Both the position numbers and the translations under genes were made by a program. From the NCBI GenBank assembly GCA_963664845.1, contig OY761615.1:4650001-4714000 (forward strand): a stretch of 64,000 bases of DNA, written 5' to 3'. This DNA comes from CAIYTF01 sp963664845 (GTDB lineage: Bacteria; Bacteroidota; Ignavibacteria; Ignavibacteriales; Ignavibacteriaceae). Of the stretch, positions 8,326 through 17,755 are shown in pieces (positions within the stretch are counted from its first letter, which is position 1; each line of letters begins with the position of its first letter). A model generated the notes under the pieces. The model ran no database searches, was not told where the DNA came from, and saw only the letters and a list, made by a program, of their open reading frames with translations.

Positions 8326-9654
8326 ATGAGTGAAAAACCGAAACTTGGGGCAGCTATAGGAAAGTACCGATGGACTATATGTTCATTAATATTTTTTGCT
8401 ACTACAATCAATTATCTCGACAGACAGGTGATCAGCTTATTAAAGGATGACTATCTGGCCAAAGCGTTTAACTGGACTGAAACTGACTATGCCAATATTG
8501 TTGTTGCGTTTCAAATAGCATATGCATTGGGAATGCTTGGAGCAGGTTGGGTGATTGATAAGATAGGGACCAAATTAGGGTATGCAGCCGCGTTGGCGGT
8601 GTGGAGCCTTGCTGCAATAGCACATGCTCTTTCACGGGGCACCCTAGGATTCATGGCTGCACGTGCAGCTCTTGGAGTAAGTGAAGCAGGCAACTTTCCG
8701 GCAGCAATAAAAACCACGGCTGAGTGGTTTCCGAAAAAGGAAAGAGCGTTTGCAACCGGTGTATTCAATTCGGGTTCCAATGTGGGAGCAATTTTGGCTC
8801 CCCTGAGCGTACCTTTTATTGCGGCAGCGTGGGGATGGCAATGGGCATTTATTATAACCGGAGCGATCGGGCTCATATGGCTTGTTTTCTGGTTTATGGT
8901 TTATGAAGCACCTGAAAAGCATAAAAAATTATCGAAAGCTGAATATGATTATATAGTCAGTGATTCAGAAGAAGCAGGCAGACAGGGTCAGGAACCACTG
9001 AAAACTGAAAAGGTTCCCTGGGTTAAACTCCTTTCCTTCAAACAGACCTGGGGTTATGTTATCGGAAAATTTCTGACCGATCCGATCTGGTGGTTTTATC
9101 TGTTCTGGTTGCCCTCCTTCCTCACGAATCAATATGGAATGAGAAAAACAGACCTGGCATTGCCTCTGGCGGTAGTTTATACTATGACCACTTTTGGCAG
9201 CATTCTTGGCGGCTGGTTCTCAGGTTACCTGATTGGCAAAGGCTGGGAAATCTATAAAGCAAGAAAAACGGCAATGCTTATCTATGCGATTTGTATAGTT
9301 CCCGTTGTCATGGCACAATGGCTTGGACAATCCAGCCCATGGTTTGCTATTCTTATAGTTGGTCTGGCGGCATCGGCGCATCAGGCGTGGTCAGCGAATA
9401 TTTTTACAACCGCATCTGACATGTTCCCGAAACGCGCAGTTGGTTCTGTTACCGGCATGGGTGGAATGGCTGGAGCAGTCGGTGGTATTTTGATTGCCAG
9501 GCTTGCAGGTGCCTTGTTTGATCATTTCAAGGCATTGGGAAGCATTGAAACCGGCTATTATATCATGTTCATTATTTGCGGTTCGGCCTATCTCCTGGCA
9601 TGGTTCATTAACTTTGTCATATTAGTTCCCCGGATGAAACCGGTCGACTTATAA
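8326..9654 (+). CDS. exuT: MFS hexuronate transporter (ExuT-like)
   Basis: A 442-aa inner-membrane carrier of the major facilitator superfamily, anion:cation symporter branch. It starts with the typical TTINYLDRQVISLL of TM1 and has the loop 2-3 signature GWVIDKIGTKLG, the SEAGNFPAAIKTTAEWFPKKERA segment (quoted in part: EAGNFPAAIK) and about 12 hydrophobic segments. These features are shared with ExuT/GudP-type carriers for galacturonate, glucuronate or glucarate. In this locus it should bring galacturonate and unsaturated uronates into the cytoplasm for UxaC, KduI and KduD. It shares the operator-controlled promoter of the DUF4861 gene and is followed by a strong terminator at 9667. Confidence 0.85.
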   Translation: MSEKPKLGAAIGKYRWTICSLIFFATTINYLDRQVISLLKDDYLAKAFNWTETDYANIVVAFQIAYALGMLGAGWVIDKIGTKLGYAAALAVWSLAAIAHALSRGTLGFMAARAALGVSEAGNFPAAIKTTAEWFPKKERAFATGVFNSGSNVGAILAPLSVPFIAAAWGWQWAFIITGAIGLIWLVFWFMVYEAPEKHKKLSKAEYDYIVSDSEEAGRQGQEPLKTEKVPWVKLLSFKQTWGYVIGKFLTDPIWWFYLFWLPSFLTNQYGMRKTDLALPLAVVYTMTTFGSILGGWFSGYLIGKGWEIYKARKTAMLIYAICIVPVVMAQWLGQSSPWFAILIVGLAASAHQAWSANIFTTASDMFPKRAVGSVTGMGGMAGAVGGILIARLAGALFDHFKALGSIETGYYIMFIICGSAYLLAWFINFVILVPRMKPVDL

Positions 9655-9666
9655 TATAGTTTTCTG

Positions 9667-9703
9667 CTGATGGCATTTTTTCCCAAATGCCATCAGTTTT
9701 TTT
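9667..9703 (+). terminator. Rho-independent terminator after exuT
   Basis: A perfect 12-bp stem, CTGATGGCATTT (9667-9678) with its complement at 9685-9696, a 6-nt loop and a run of seven T. It separates the transporter unit from the TonB receptor gene. Confidence 0.85.
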
Positions 9704-9713
9704 GTCCCTGAGC

Positions 9714-9725
9714 GTAAGCGTTTAC
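9714..9725. promoter_or_regulatory. Weak operator-like palindrome before TonB receptor
   Basis: GTAAGCGTTTAC is a 12-bp palindrome with one mismatched pair and a central CG. It lies between the terminator and the start of the receptor gene and overlaps a poor TAnnTTTG-like element (TACTTTAT, 9723-9730). It resembles the stronger sites in this window but differs more from them. Confidence 0.3.
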
Positions 9726-9761
9726 TTTATCCTTTATTTTACAGATGCATTTGGAGTACGT

Positions 9762-12700
9762 ATGAACAGAAATTTACTAACGAACAGGCTTTTCGTATTA
9801 TTCATAATACTGTTGGCCATGCCAGCATTCGGGCAAAAATATCTCAAGGGGCGGGTTCTTGATTCGCTAAGCTCTGAACCTCTTATTGGTGCGAACGTCA
9901 TTATTTTGGGAACCTCACTTGGTGATGCCTCAAATATTGATGGAGAATATATGATTCAAAATCCTCCAACAGGTACTATTACTCTGAAGATTTCCTTTAT
10001 CGGATATAAGACAACCCAGATAGGGGTCAATATTGTAGAGGGGAAAAATACGCTGGATATTAAACTTTTTCCTGATGTAGTTATAGGGCAGGAAGTAATT
10101 GTTCACGGTCAGGCACTTGGTCAGGCTGCGGCGATAAACCAGCAAATCACGTCAAACACCATTATTAATGTTATCTCGGAAGAAAAAATACAATCCATGC
10201 CGGATGCAAATGCAGCAGAAGCAATTGGCCGACTTCCAGGTGTTTCGCTGCAGAGATCGGGAGGAGAGGCAAATAAAGTAATTATGCGCGGAATGAGTGA
10301 TAAATTTTCCACTGTTACAGTTGACGGTGTAAGGATGGCGCCAACAGATGCAGATTCCAGAGGCATTGATCTTAGCACTGTTTCGCAAGGGTCGCTTGCC
10401 GGGATTGAATTATATAAAGCGTTAACACCTGATAAAGATGCCGATGCAATTGCTGGAAGTGTCAATCTAGTAACCAAGCGTGCCCCAGAAACCAGATTAT
10501 TGCGACTTGATTCCAAGGGAGCATATAATCAGCTTAAAAACACAGCAAAGCAGTATGATTTTTCCTTGCGCTACGGGGAACGCTTTTTTGAAAGTATCTT
10601 GGGCGTTCAAGTTAGTGGCAATGCAGAACAGAGGGATAGAAGTAACGAGTCGATTGATGTGAACTATACATTTCCAGAAGCAAGTAACGGATCAACTATC
10701 CACGAAATGAGCGATTTTGTCTTAGACCATAATCGAGAAACCAGAACCCGGCAAGGAGGTAGTCTTCTGCTGGATATCAACACACCAGATGATGGTTCAA
10801 TCCGAATCAACAATATCTTTAATCAAACCAAGCGAGCATATACTACATTCGAAAGACATTATCCAACTATTGGTTCGGCAAATTCCAATGCCGGAGGGAT
10901 TCCTTATTCAGTTCGTTATCGTGAACAGGAAATAAATACGTTCAACAGCTCAATTCATGGTGAAAATAATTTGTTCAGTTTAGTTCATGCTGATTGGGGA
11001 GTATCATTTGCCCAATCGAAAGCATTTTATCCTTATGATTATGATCTTCAGTTTTCTGAACCAGGAAATATCCAATTAGTGCCGAACACACAAACCGGGA
11101 AAAATGATACCGTTTATGTATCCGGAATGAAACCAGTTCCCACATCACTCATTAGAGGAACCAGTCCAGAATCCATCATACCGTATGCCGTGAATAATTT
11201 TTCGAAAGCCACGGCGAGCTATGCATATTATCGTGATGAAAAAAATCTGGACAAAGAGCGCACGGCTTTTCTGGATTTGTCTGCAAAGTATTCTATTGAT
11301 GCTTTGGGTGTTGATTTTGCTGGGGAAGTGAAGAGTGGTGGGAAATTCCGTTACAAAAATCGCTTTAAGGAGAGGAGCGAACTTCTTGCAAATTACTATA
11401 ATACGCCACTAAATCTTACTCTGACTTATGATAAAGCAACAAGCATCAACGCAGATATGTATCAGATGCATGTACCTGCGTTTGCCGGAACCCGTTTTGA
11501 AAACCTTTATACTGCTGATGTAAAAGGAGGATATTTTCTGGTGACCAACTTCCTGAATCAGCCTTATGAGAACAGAGATTTGTTTGGGAGCTATAATCTT
11601 TATCCAATGATTGACGTTGATGCAGCAAAAGAATGGTACAGTCTGAATAATAACAGTGCAGTTGGTGGTTATCCAGAATATTTGCCAAACAACCAAGCTG
11701 TGCTTGATTATTATGATATTGTTGAGCGTGTTTGGGGAACCTATTTGATGAATACGATGAATATTGGAAACCGGATGACGCTCATCTTCGGCGCCCGGGT
11801 TGAAGGTGAAGACAACAATTATAAATCCAAAATGTCAGTAGGTGCCTTATCGGGACCTGCAATGAATCTTGGAACAATCAAGGATACAACGGCAAATCAT
11901 GTCGAAACTGTTTGGTTACCAAATTTTCAGTTCAACGCAAAAGCAACCGATTTCATGAATATCCGGTTTGCTGCTTATAAGGCATTAGCACGTCCGGACT
12001 TTAGCGCCCGACTGAATAAATATGTGCTGACAAACAGTAATGGCGTTACTTTATCTCTGGGCAACTCAAATTTAGTAGCTGCCAAAGCATGGAACTATGA
12101 AGTAAATACCTCATTTTTTGGGAACGATCTGGGGCTTTTCACGATTTCAGCGTTCTACAAAGAAATTGAAGACATGTACCATACTTTAACTAATGCAGCC
12201 ACGGTTAATGATACGTTGATCAAATATGTATTTAATACACAGTGGACGCTGCCAAGCAACTTGAAAGATACGTATTATAATCTGACCTATCCTTATAATT
12301 CAAAGAAGCCCACGAAAGTTTGGGGTTTTGAGATAGAGCATCAAACCACACTTAAATTTTTCGGAGAAATGCTCAATGCTCCATTTCTCAAAAATTTTGT
12401 GGTGAATTATAATTTTTCAATCATGCGATCCGAGACCTCAGTCTATGAAACTCAAAAAGATTCAATTAAGGTAAAAGTTACTCCGCCTCGTGGTAATCCA
12501 TATTATATATATTCTCCTATTTCTCGTCTTATTGAAAGAAAGGATAAATTGGAAGGTCAGCCTGAATTTTATGGAAACGTCTCGCTTGGTTATGACATTG
12601 GACCATTTTCGGTTAGATTATCGTTGTTTTATCAGGGAGAATATACGTCAACATTTTCGCTCAGCGGTCGGAATGATCAAATCCAAGGAGAATATTCCAG

Positions 12701-12881
12701 GCTTGATCTTGCCTGCAAATATGAGCTTAATCAAAACCTGACATTCTTTTTCAACGTGAATAATATTACAAATACAGAAGAAAGCACGTATGTTAAAAAT
12801 CATGTTGAGAATTGGCAGGTGCTGAACACTAAAGAACGTTATGGTCTAACTTCTGATCTTGGAGTTAGAGTTTCGTTATAA
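9762..12881 (+). CDS. TonB-dependent outer-membrane receptor
   Basis: A 1039-aa receptor. After a signal peptide (LFVLFIILLAMPAFG) comes a carboxypeptidase-regulatory-like domain (KGRVLDSLSSEPLIGANV through GEYMIQNPPTGTITLKISF, about residues 28-115). Then come a plug domain (MPDANAAEAIGRLPGVSLQR, VIMRGMSDKFSTVTVDGVRM, VNLVTKRAP) and a 22-strand-type barrel to the C-terminus. The plug wording resembles the Xanthomonas/Caulobacter type of sugar receptor, which works without SusD. The ATG at 9762 has TTGGAG 5 nt upstream and is preferred over an upstream frame. It probably imports pectin oligosaccharides. No SusD gene follows; the next gene is a T9SS beta-helix protein 51 bp away. Confidence 0.88.
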   Translation: MNRNLLTNRLFVLFIILLAMPAFGQKYLKGRVLDSLSSEPLIGANVIILGTSLGDASNIDGEYMIQNPPTGTITLKISFIGYKTTQIGVNIVEGKNTLDIKLFPDVVIGQEVIVHGQALGQAAAINQQITSNTIINVISEEKIQSMPDANAAEAIGRLPGVSLQRSGGEANKVIMRGMSDKFSTVTVDGVRMAPTDADSRGIDLSTVSQGSLAGIELYKALTPDKDADAIAGSVNLVTKRAPETRLLRLDSKGAYNQLKNTAKQYDFSLRYGERFFESILGVQVSGNAEQRDRSNESIDVNYTFPEASNGSTIHEMSDFVLDHNRETRTRQGGSLLLDINTPDDGSIRINNIFNQTKRAYTTFERHYPTIGSANSNAGGIPYSVRYREQEINTFNSSIHGENNLFSLVHADWGVSFAQSKAFYPYDYDLQFSEPGNIQLVPNTQTGKNDTVYVSGMKPVPTSLIRGTSPESIIPYAVNNFSKATASYAYYRDEKNLDKERTAFLDLSAKYSIDALGVDFAGEVKSGGKFRYKNRFKERSELLANYYNTPLNLTLTYDKATSINADMYQMHVPAFAGTRFENLYTADVKGGYFLVTNFLNQPYENRDLFGSYNLYPMIDVDAAKEWYSLNNNSAVGGYPEYLPNNQAVLDYYDIVERVWGTYLMNTMNIGNRMTLIFGARVEGEDNNYKSKMSVGALSGPAMNLGTIKDTTANHVETVWLPNFQFNAKATDFMNIRFAAYKALARPDFSARLNKYVLTNSNGVTLSLGNSNLVAAKAWNYEVNTSFFGNDLGLFTISAFYKEIEDMYHTLTNAATVNDTLIKYVFNTQWTLPSNLKDTYYNLTYPYNSKKPTKVWGFEIEHQTTLKFFGEMLNAPFLKNFVVNYNFSIMRSETSVYETQKDSIKVKVTPPRGNPYYIYSPISRLIERKDKLEGQPEFYGNVSLGYDIGPFSVRLSLFYQGEYTSTFSLSGRNDQIQGEYSRLDLACKYELNQNLTFFFNVNNITNTEESTYVKNHVENWQVLNTKERYGLTSDLGVRVSL

Positions 12882-12932
12882 ACTATCGGTCACTTAAATC
12901 TAATAATCATTCACAAACTAATGGAGTATCCC

Positions 12933-14630
12933 ATGCAGTTTAAACTACGTATGTTCGTTTCTGCACTAGTTCTTTTCTCCACGATGATGGTGTTTGCTCA
13001 AACTGAACACTATGTTGTGGTTCCTCCTTATAGCGGTCCCGGAAGCAGTTATCTTAATGATGTAATAAATGGGGATACCATTGCCGGTGGCGTTCGACGT
13101 GATCCAAATGCAATCTATGTTCTGAAAAGAGACAGCATCTATCTACAGAGACTGATTATACAAAATAACGGATACAAACTGCAAATGCAGGCATCTGAAG
13201 GCAAGGGATACCGCCCAATTATATATTTATATAAAACACAAGCTACAGGCTTGCCTCCCGGGCAGTGCATTAATGCAAAAGGCGACGTTGTTTTAAAAAA
13301 TCTTTGCATTACGGGATTCTACGAACCAGGGACTTATGATACAAATCCACCGGATACTTCATTCCTTGGCGGGATGCAAGGGGCGCTTTTGGATTTTGCG
13401 TCACCTGGCTTTAGTATGACAGTTGATAGTTGTATTCTTTCGAACTGCAATGGTAATCATATCCGTACGTCAAGTGTTCCTCTTAATATAAAAGTTACCA
13501 ATACTGTTTTTGCCAACATGGGGTATCTCGGCAGATCAAATCTTGGTGCTGGAAAGGGAATTGATGTGCGAGCAGGCTCAGTTGATACATTATTAGTTCA
13601 GAACTGCACATTTGTTAATGCGCAAGATAGAATTATCAGACACTTCGCAAGCACCGCCCCAATCAAGTATTTTAAATTTGATCACAATACGATTATTAAT
13701 TCTATGTCTTACCATGGGTTGCTTTCATTAGGCAAAACTTCCCAGAACGTATACATAACTAATAACCTGTTAGTAGATCCGTTTGCCCTTGGAGAAGATA
13801 CTGATACTACCCGTCAGGCGGAATTTACGGATAGCGGTGAAAAAGATGGATCGGGAAAAGCCCGGATGACGTGGATCATCTCTGTTCCTGATACCACAAC
13901 AGTGTTCACAATAAACAATAATTATTATGCAATTTCCGATTCCGGGAAAAAATTCTACGCGGATTATGCTGCAGATGGTGTAGTCGGAGAAGGTTCGCCC
14001 TTAACTTGGAATTTAGCTAAGAAGGTTGCAGACAGCTTAAATGCTTTCAAAAAAATTGAACTGAAACTTACTAGCACCCCGGCGCTTATGACAACGATGA
14101 TGCGCTGGTATCGGACACCTCTTCTTCAGGGTGGCGCTGGGAAAACCAAAGACACTAAAAATTTCGACAAATCAAAATATGATTATGACAGAAAACGCAT
14201 AGAATGGCTTGACGGAGGTGGATTTGACCCTACATACCCCATTTCCTCAGTTGCTTATACCGGAGCTACCGGTTCATTTCCTGTTGGTGACTTGAATTGG
14301 TTCCCAACCCGTTACAAAGACTGGTTGCTTATCAATTCTGTAAAAACAGAGAACTTTGCGACTGCAAAATCGTTTGAATTATTACAGAACTACCCCAATC
14401 CGTTTAACCCTACAACGAAAATTGCTTTCCAATTGGAAAAATCAGGCATAACCTCGTTAAGCGTGTACAATGTTCTTGGAAAGAAAGTTGCCACGTTATT
14501 CAACGGCCAGATGGAAAAAGGCGTTCACGAATATAATTTCAATGCTGCGAATTTACCATCCGGAATTTATATGTATCAACTTGAACAGGGAAACAATGTT
14601 CAGGTTCGTAAAATGATCCTGATGAAGTAA
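12933..14630 (+). CDS. T9SS-secreted parallel beta-helix protein
   Basis: A 565-aa exported protein. It has a signal peptide (MQFKLRMFVSALVLFSTMMVFA). A right-handed beta-helix spans about residues 30-340, with repeated turns such as VVLKNLCITGF, LLVQNCTFVNAQ and VYITNNLLVDP. A linker follows, then a T9SS sorting domain (about 480-565, core QNYPNPFNPTTKI, ending VRKMILMK). Beta-helix proteins of this shape include PL6/PL1-like lyases, but I do not see a diagnostic catalytic set, so the activity is open. The ATG at 12933 has GGAG 6 nt upstream; the ATG at 12921 is an alternative. Directly downstream of the TonB receptor, it could be the surface partner that a SusD would be in other loci. Confidence 0.75.
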   Translation: MQFKLRMFVSALVLFSTMMVFAQTEHYVVVPPYSGPGSSYLNDVINGDTIAGGVRRDPNAIYVLKRDSIYLQRLIIQNNGYKLQMQASEGKGYRPIIYLYKTQATGLPPGQCINAKGDVVLKNLCITGFYEPGTYDTNPPDTSFLGGMQGALLDFASPGFSMTVDSCILSNCNGNHIRTSSVPLNIKVTNTVFANMGYLGRSNLGAGKGIDVRAGSVDTLLVQNCTFVNAQDRIIRHFASTAPIKYFKFDHNTIINSMSYHGLLSLGKTSQNVYITNNLLVDPFALGEDTDTTRQAEFTDSGEKDGSGKARMTWIISVPDTTTVFTINNNYYAISDSGKKFYADYAADGVVGEGSPLTWNLAKKVADSLNAFKKIELKLTSTPALMTTMMRWYRTPLLQGGAGKTKDTKNFDKSKYDYDRKRIEWLDGGGFDPTYPISSVAYTGATGSFPVGDLNWFPTRYKDWLLINSVKTENFATAKSFELLQNYPNPFNPTTKIAFQLEKSGITSLSVYNVLGKKVATLFNGQMEKGVHEYNFNAANLPSGIYMYQLEQGNNVQVRKMILMK

Positions 14631-14647
14631 TTTCATAGTGCCTCTCC

Positions 14648-14685
14648 GGGGGTGGTTTTTACGCCTCAAAAGACCGCCCCCTTTA
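14648..14685 (+). terminator. Terminator after beta-helix gene
   Basis: Stem GGGGGTGGT (14648-14656) with ACCGCCCCC (14673-14681), one G-U pair, followed by a short T-rich tract. It separates the receptor pair from kduI. Confidence 0.65.
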
Positions 14686-14731
14686 TTATATTTCCCATGG
14701 AAATATCTTTTATTAATTATTGAGTAATTTT

Positions 14732-15565
14732 ATGGACATTCGATTTACCACGGACAGAAATTCTTATAAAAGAATGACTACCGAAGAATTAGAGAAATTG
14801 TATCTTATTAACAGTTTGTTTGCACCCGATACCATACCGATGGTTTATTCGGACATTGACAGATCTATTACCGGTTCTGCCGTACCGGTTGCGCAGAGTT
14901 TGAAACTGGAAAGCAGCAAAAAAGAAATGGCAGCAGATTATTTTACGGAACGCCGCGAGCTTGGCGTCATTAATATCGGTGGCTCGGGCAAAGTTGTTGC
15001 AGACGGGCAAGAGTTTTTAATGGCCAATAAAGACGGCTTATATATTGGACGGGGAACCAAAGATATTGAATTTTTTAGTGACGACAGCGGCACACCGGCA
15101 AAGTTTTATTTTGTAAGCTATCCCGCGCACACGGCATATCCCTGCAAACTGGTACATAAATCAGACGCAGAGATAATGACTCCGGGAAGCCAAAAAGATG
15201 CGAATAAGCGCACCATTCACAAATACATTCAACCGGGAATAGTACAATCCTGCCAACTGGTGATGGGACTGACTGAACTTGCCGAAGGGAGCGTATGGAA
15301 TACGATGCCAGTGCATACTCATCAGCGACGCTCTGAAGTGTACATGTATTTTGATCTTCCTGAAGAAGCCGTCATTTTCCATTTTTTCGGCGAACCTACC
15401 GAAACCAGGCATTTTGTAATGCGCAACCAACAGGCTGTGCTTTCGCCAAGCTGGTCCATTCATTCAGGCGTAGCCACCCAGAATTATACGTTTATCTGGG
15501 GAATGGGCGGAGAAAACCAAAGCTATGATGATATTGACTGGGTTGCAATGAAGGATATTCGCTGA
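14732..15565 (+). CDS. kduI: 5-keto-4-deoxyuronate isomerase
   Basis: A 277-aa cytoplasmic bicupin. It converts 5-keto-4-deoxyuronate, formed from unsaturated galacturonate, to 2,5-diketo-3-deoxygluconate. The zinc ligands are visible as H195, H197 and E202 in HTHQRRSE and H244 in WSIHSG. These numbers fit E. coli KduI (H196, H198, E203, H245) with a one-residue shift, and the length is also the same within one residue. Other family blocks are DGLYIGRGTKDIEFFS, PAKFYFVSYPAH and FIWGMGGENQSYDDID. The ATG at 14732 is used; a TTG at 14720 would add four residues. It opens the uronate catabolic group ahead of the aldolase. Confidence 0.96.
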   Translation: MDIRFTTDRNSYKRMTTEELEKLYLINSLFAPDTIPMVYSDIDRSITGSAVPVAQSLKLESSKKEMAADYFTERRELGVINIGGSGKVVADGQEFLMANKDGLYIGRGTKDIEFFSDDSGTPAKFYFVSYPAHTAYPCKLVHKSDAEIMTPGSQKDANKRTIHKYIQPGIVQSCQLVMGLTELAEGSVWNTMPVHTHQRRSEVYMYFDLPEEAVIFHFFGEPTETRHFVMRNQQAVLSPSWSIHSGVATQNYTFIWGMGGENQSYDDIDWVAMKDIR

Positions 15566-15898
15566 CAGTTTATTATTGACATAAATCTGTTTAGCAGTTT
15601 CACAATTTGAGATTGGCAAGACATCTTGTCACAACATTCCTATTTTCCCTCCCTGACGAACAATCTGTTAGGTTGCTTCTGTAGGGGAGGGATTTTGAAC
15701 CAAATAAGCCACAAAATCGATTAAAATTGCATTTATAACAAAATCCCCTTTACAATAGTATATAGTTTTTGTAATTTCATGCCAGAAATTCCATGCTGTG
15801 TGATATCATACAAATAAGGTAATCAAAAACACCAGTATATATAATTGTAACGCTATAATCTAAATACTTCTCAGAAAATAAATCAGGAAACTAAACTA
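15566..15898. other. Leader region before aldolase with competing stems
   Basis: About 330 non-coding bases. TCCCTCCC (15646-15653) can pair with GGGAGGGA (15685-15692), while GGGATTTTG (15689-15697) can pair perfectly with CAAAATCCC (15739-15747). The two pairings share 15689-15692 and exclude each other. There is no T-run after either, so it is not a classical attenuator. I see no coding sequence. Confidence 0.4.
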
Positions 15899-16540
15899 AT
15901 GTCTCGCGAATCAATATTACAGGAAATAGCAAAACGTAAAGCAGTGGCTGTACTTGCCATTAAAGATCTTAATACTCTAACAAAAGTGGTTGACGCAATT
16001 CTTGAAGGCGGAATATCGGTGATGGAAATAACCCTACGGGTTCCAAACGCCATTCAATTGATAGCTGACTTCTCCAAACAATATTCGAAGGATGTGGTAA
16101 TAGGCGTTGGTACCGTTCTTAATGCCGTGGATGCTGAGGCTGCAATAAAGGCGGGTGCCAAATTTGTAGTAAGCCCGATCCTTAAAAAAGAAATTATTGA
16201 CAAGGCCCATGAATACGACGTTCCGGCAATGCCCGGATGCTTCACACCGACAGAAGTATTAACCGCATATGAATGGGGTGCCGATGTTTGTAAAGTTTTC
16301 CCCGCCGATGTTCTGGGAATGGCCTTCTTCAAAGGAATACTGGCACCCATGCCATTTCTGAAAGTTATGCCTACCGGAGGTGTTACTCTGACAAATGCGG
16401 GTGATTGGTTAAAAGCAGGGGCTTGTGCCGTTGGAATTGGTGGGGCACTTGTTGACAAGGCCGCTATTGAAAGCGGCAACTTTGCAAAACTAACGGAAAA
16501 TGCCAAAATGATTATGGCAAGTATAAATAATTTTAAATAG
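15899..16540 (+). CDS. eda: KDPG/KHG aldolase
   Basis: A 213-aa cytoplasmic class I aldolase that splits 2-keto-3-deoxy-6-phosphogluconate into pyruvate and glyceraldehyde-3-phosphate, the final step of uronate breakdown. The Schiff-base lysine is K132 in ADVCKVFPAD, and the general acid/base is E43 in VMEITLRVPNA. Phosphate-binding MPTGGV and the strands VIGVGTVLN and KFVVSPILKK are in the right order, and the length is normal. The SDR gene follows after 12 bp. The kinase that makes its substrate (KdgK) is not in this window. Confidence 0.95.
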   Translation: MSRESILQEIAKRKAVAVLAIKDLNTLTKVVDAILEGGISVMEITLRVPNAIQLIADFSKQYSKDVVIGVGTVLNAVDAEAAIKAGAKFVVSPILKKEIIDKAHEYDVPAMPGCFTPTEVLTAYEWGADVCKVFPADVLGMAFFKGILAPMPFLKVMPTGGVTLTNAGDWLKAGACAVGIGGALVDKAAIESGNFAKLTENAKMIMASINNFK

Positions 16541-16552
16541 ATAGGTTATGTC

Positions 16553-17401
16553 ATGAGTAAATATTCATTGGATGATTTGAAAGGAAAAGTTTGCGTCATT
16601 ACCGGTGGTGCAGGCATCATTGGAACTGCACTGGCGGAAGGTCTGGCAGCTGCCGGCGTAAAAGTTGCTATTGCTGATTTCAACAAGGAAAAGAGCGATG
16701 AAGTAGCGAAAGCAATTAGTGAAAAGACCGGCGGAACGGTTATCGGTGTATTCGCAAACGTACTTGACAAAGCAATACTTCTTGAAGCTAAAGCAGAAAT
16801 CAACAAGCAACTTGGCAAAGTTGATATTCTCATCAACGGAGCCGGTGGAAATGCACCCACTGCAACCACACAATTGGAATTTCTGGCTCCGGAAAACCTT
16901 GGTGAGCTTGAAAAAGGATTCTTCGGATTGGATATTGAAGGATTTCGCCGGGTGTTTGATTTGAATTTTCTGGGTACCGTGCTTCCGACAATGGTCTTCA
17001 CCACTGATATGGTTGCAGGTGGCGGTTGTATTCTGAATATTTCCTCGATGAATGCCTATCGTCCTCTTACAAAAATTCCCGCATACTCGGCAGCAAAAGC
17101 CAGCATTGGCAACCTAACCGAATGGCTTGCTGTTCATTTCGCAAAATTAGGTATAAGGGTTAACGCAGTTGCTCCGGGATTTTTCCTGACTGATCAGAAC
17201 AGGTTCCTGTTGATCGATAAGGAAACCGGGAAATATACTCCACGTGCAGAGAGAATTGTTTATAACACGCCCATGGCACGTTTTGGTGAACCCGAGGAAC
17301 TTATTGGAACAGTACTTTATCTTCTTTCAGATCTTTCAAAATTTGTTACCGGTATCTGTATTCCCGTTGATGGCGGATTTAACGCGTTCAGCGGTGTTTA
17401 A
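16553..17401 (+). CDS. uxuB: SDR oxidoreductase, D-mannonate oxidoreductase type
   Basis: A 282-aa short-chain dehydrogenase. The NAD(P) motif is TGGAGIIG near residue 19, and the active site is S164/S165 with Y178-x-x-x-K182 (YSAAK). The blocks NGAGGNAPTATT, NFLGTVLPTMVF, RVNAVAPGFFLTDQNRFLL and TGICIPVDGGFNAFSGV are those of SDR-type fructuronate/mannonate oxidoreductases (UxuB/YjmF group). These are unrelated to the long-chain E. coli UxuB. It would interconvert fructuronate and mannonate, or possibly tagaturonate and altronate here. The next enzyme, mannonate or altronate dehydratase, is absent from the window. It is co-transcribed with eda (12-bp gap). Confidence 0.75.
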   Translation: MSKYSLDDLKGKVCVITGGAGIIGTALAEGLAAAGVKVAIADFNKEKSDEVAKAISEKTGGTVIGVFANVLDKAILLEAKAEINKQLGKVDILINGAGGNAPTATTQLEFLAPENLGELEKGFFGLDIEGFRRVFDLNFLGTVLPTMVFTTDMVAGGGCILNISSMNAYRPLTKIPAYSAAKASIGNLTEWLAVHFAKLGIRVNAVAPGFFLTDQNRFLLIDKETGKYTPRAERIVYNTPMARFGEPEELIGTVLYLLSDLSKFVTGICIPVDGGFNAFSGV

Positions 17402-17755
17402 GGTCTAATCAATATTATTGCCAGCAATGGCAAACTATTTGATAAGGTGAAATGTAACTTACGCACTGTCCCACTCTTTTGAAAAGTCAATAGTGTTAAC
17501 TTAGAGGAACCCGGTAAAAATAACTCACCCCCGGCCCCTCTCTTGAAAAGAGAGGGGAGGTAGAACGTTAGCATTATTGGCGGTTAAATGTCCAGTAGCG
17601 GCGGTAGTTGGAGTGAGAGTATCAAATGAAATCATGCAAGTTGTTGTGAAGTTGGCATCATTGTTTGAAAAGCGGGGAGGGATGGAAAGCGTCTTTTTTT
17701 GTTCTGGCTTGTCCATGTCAGGTTTATTAATTATTAATCAACATAAAGGTTATCA
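17402..17755. other. Intergenic region sharing blocks with 39545-39713
   Basis: A 354-bp gap. It holds a hairpin around 17535-17560 (CCCCTCTCTT, loop GAAA, complementary arm). Two blocks are similar to the region upstream of the second PL1 gene: about 17409-17452 resembles about 39553-39600, and about 17662-17740 resembles about 39623-39700. The clearest shared core is TTCTGGCTTGTCCA. Confidence 0.5.

Noticed and set aside
17535..17560. Hairpin before pfp considered as a terminator for uxuB
   Set aside because: The stem is good but no T-run follows and it lies about 135 bp after the uxuB stop, so I list it only as part of the gap.
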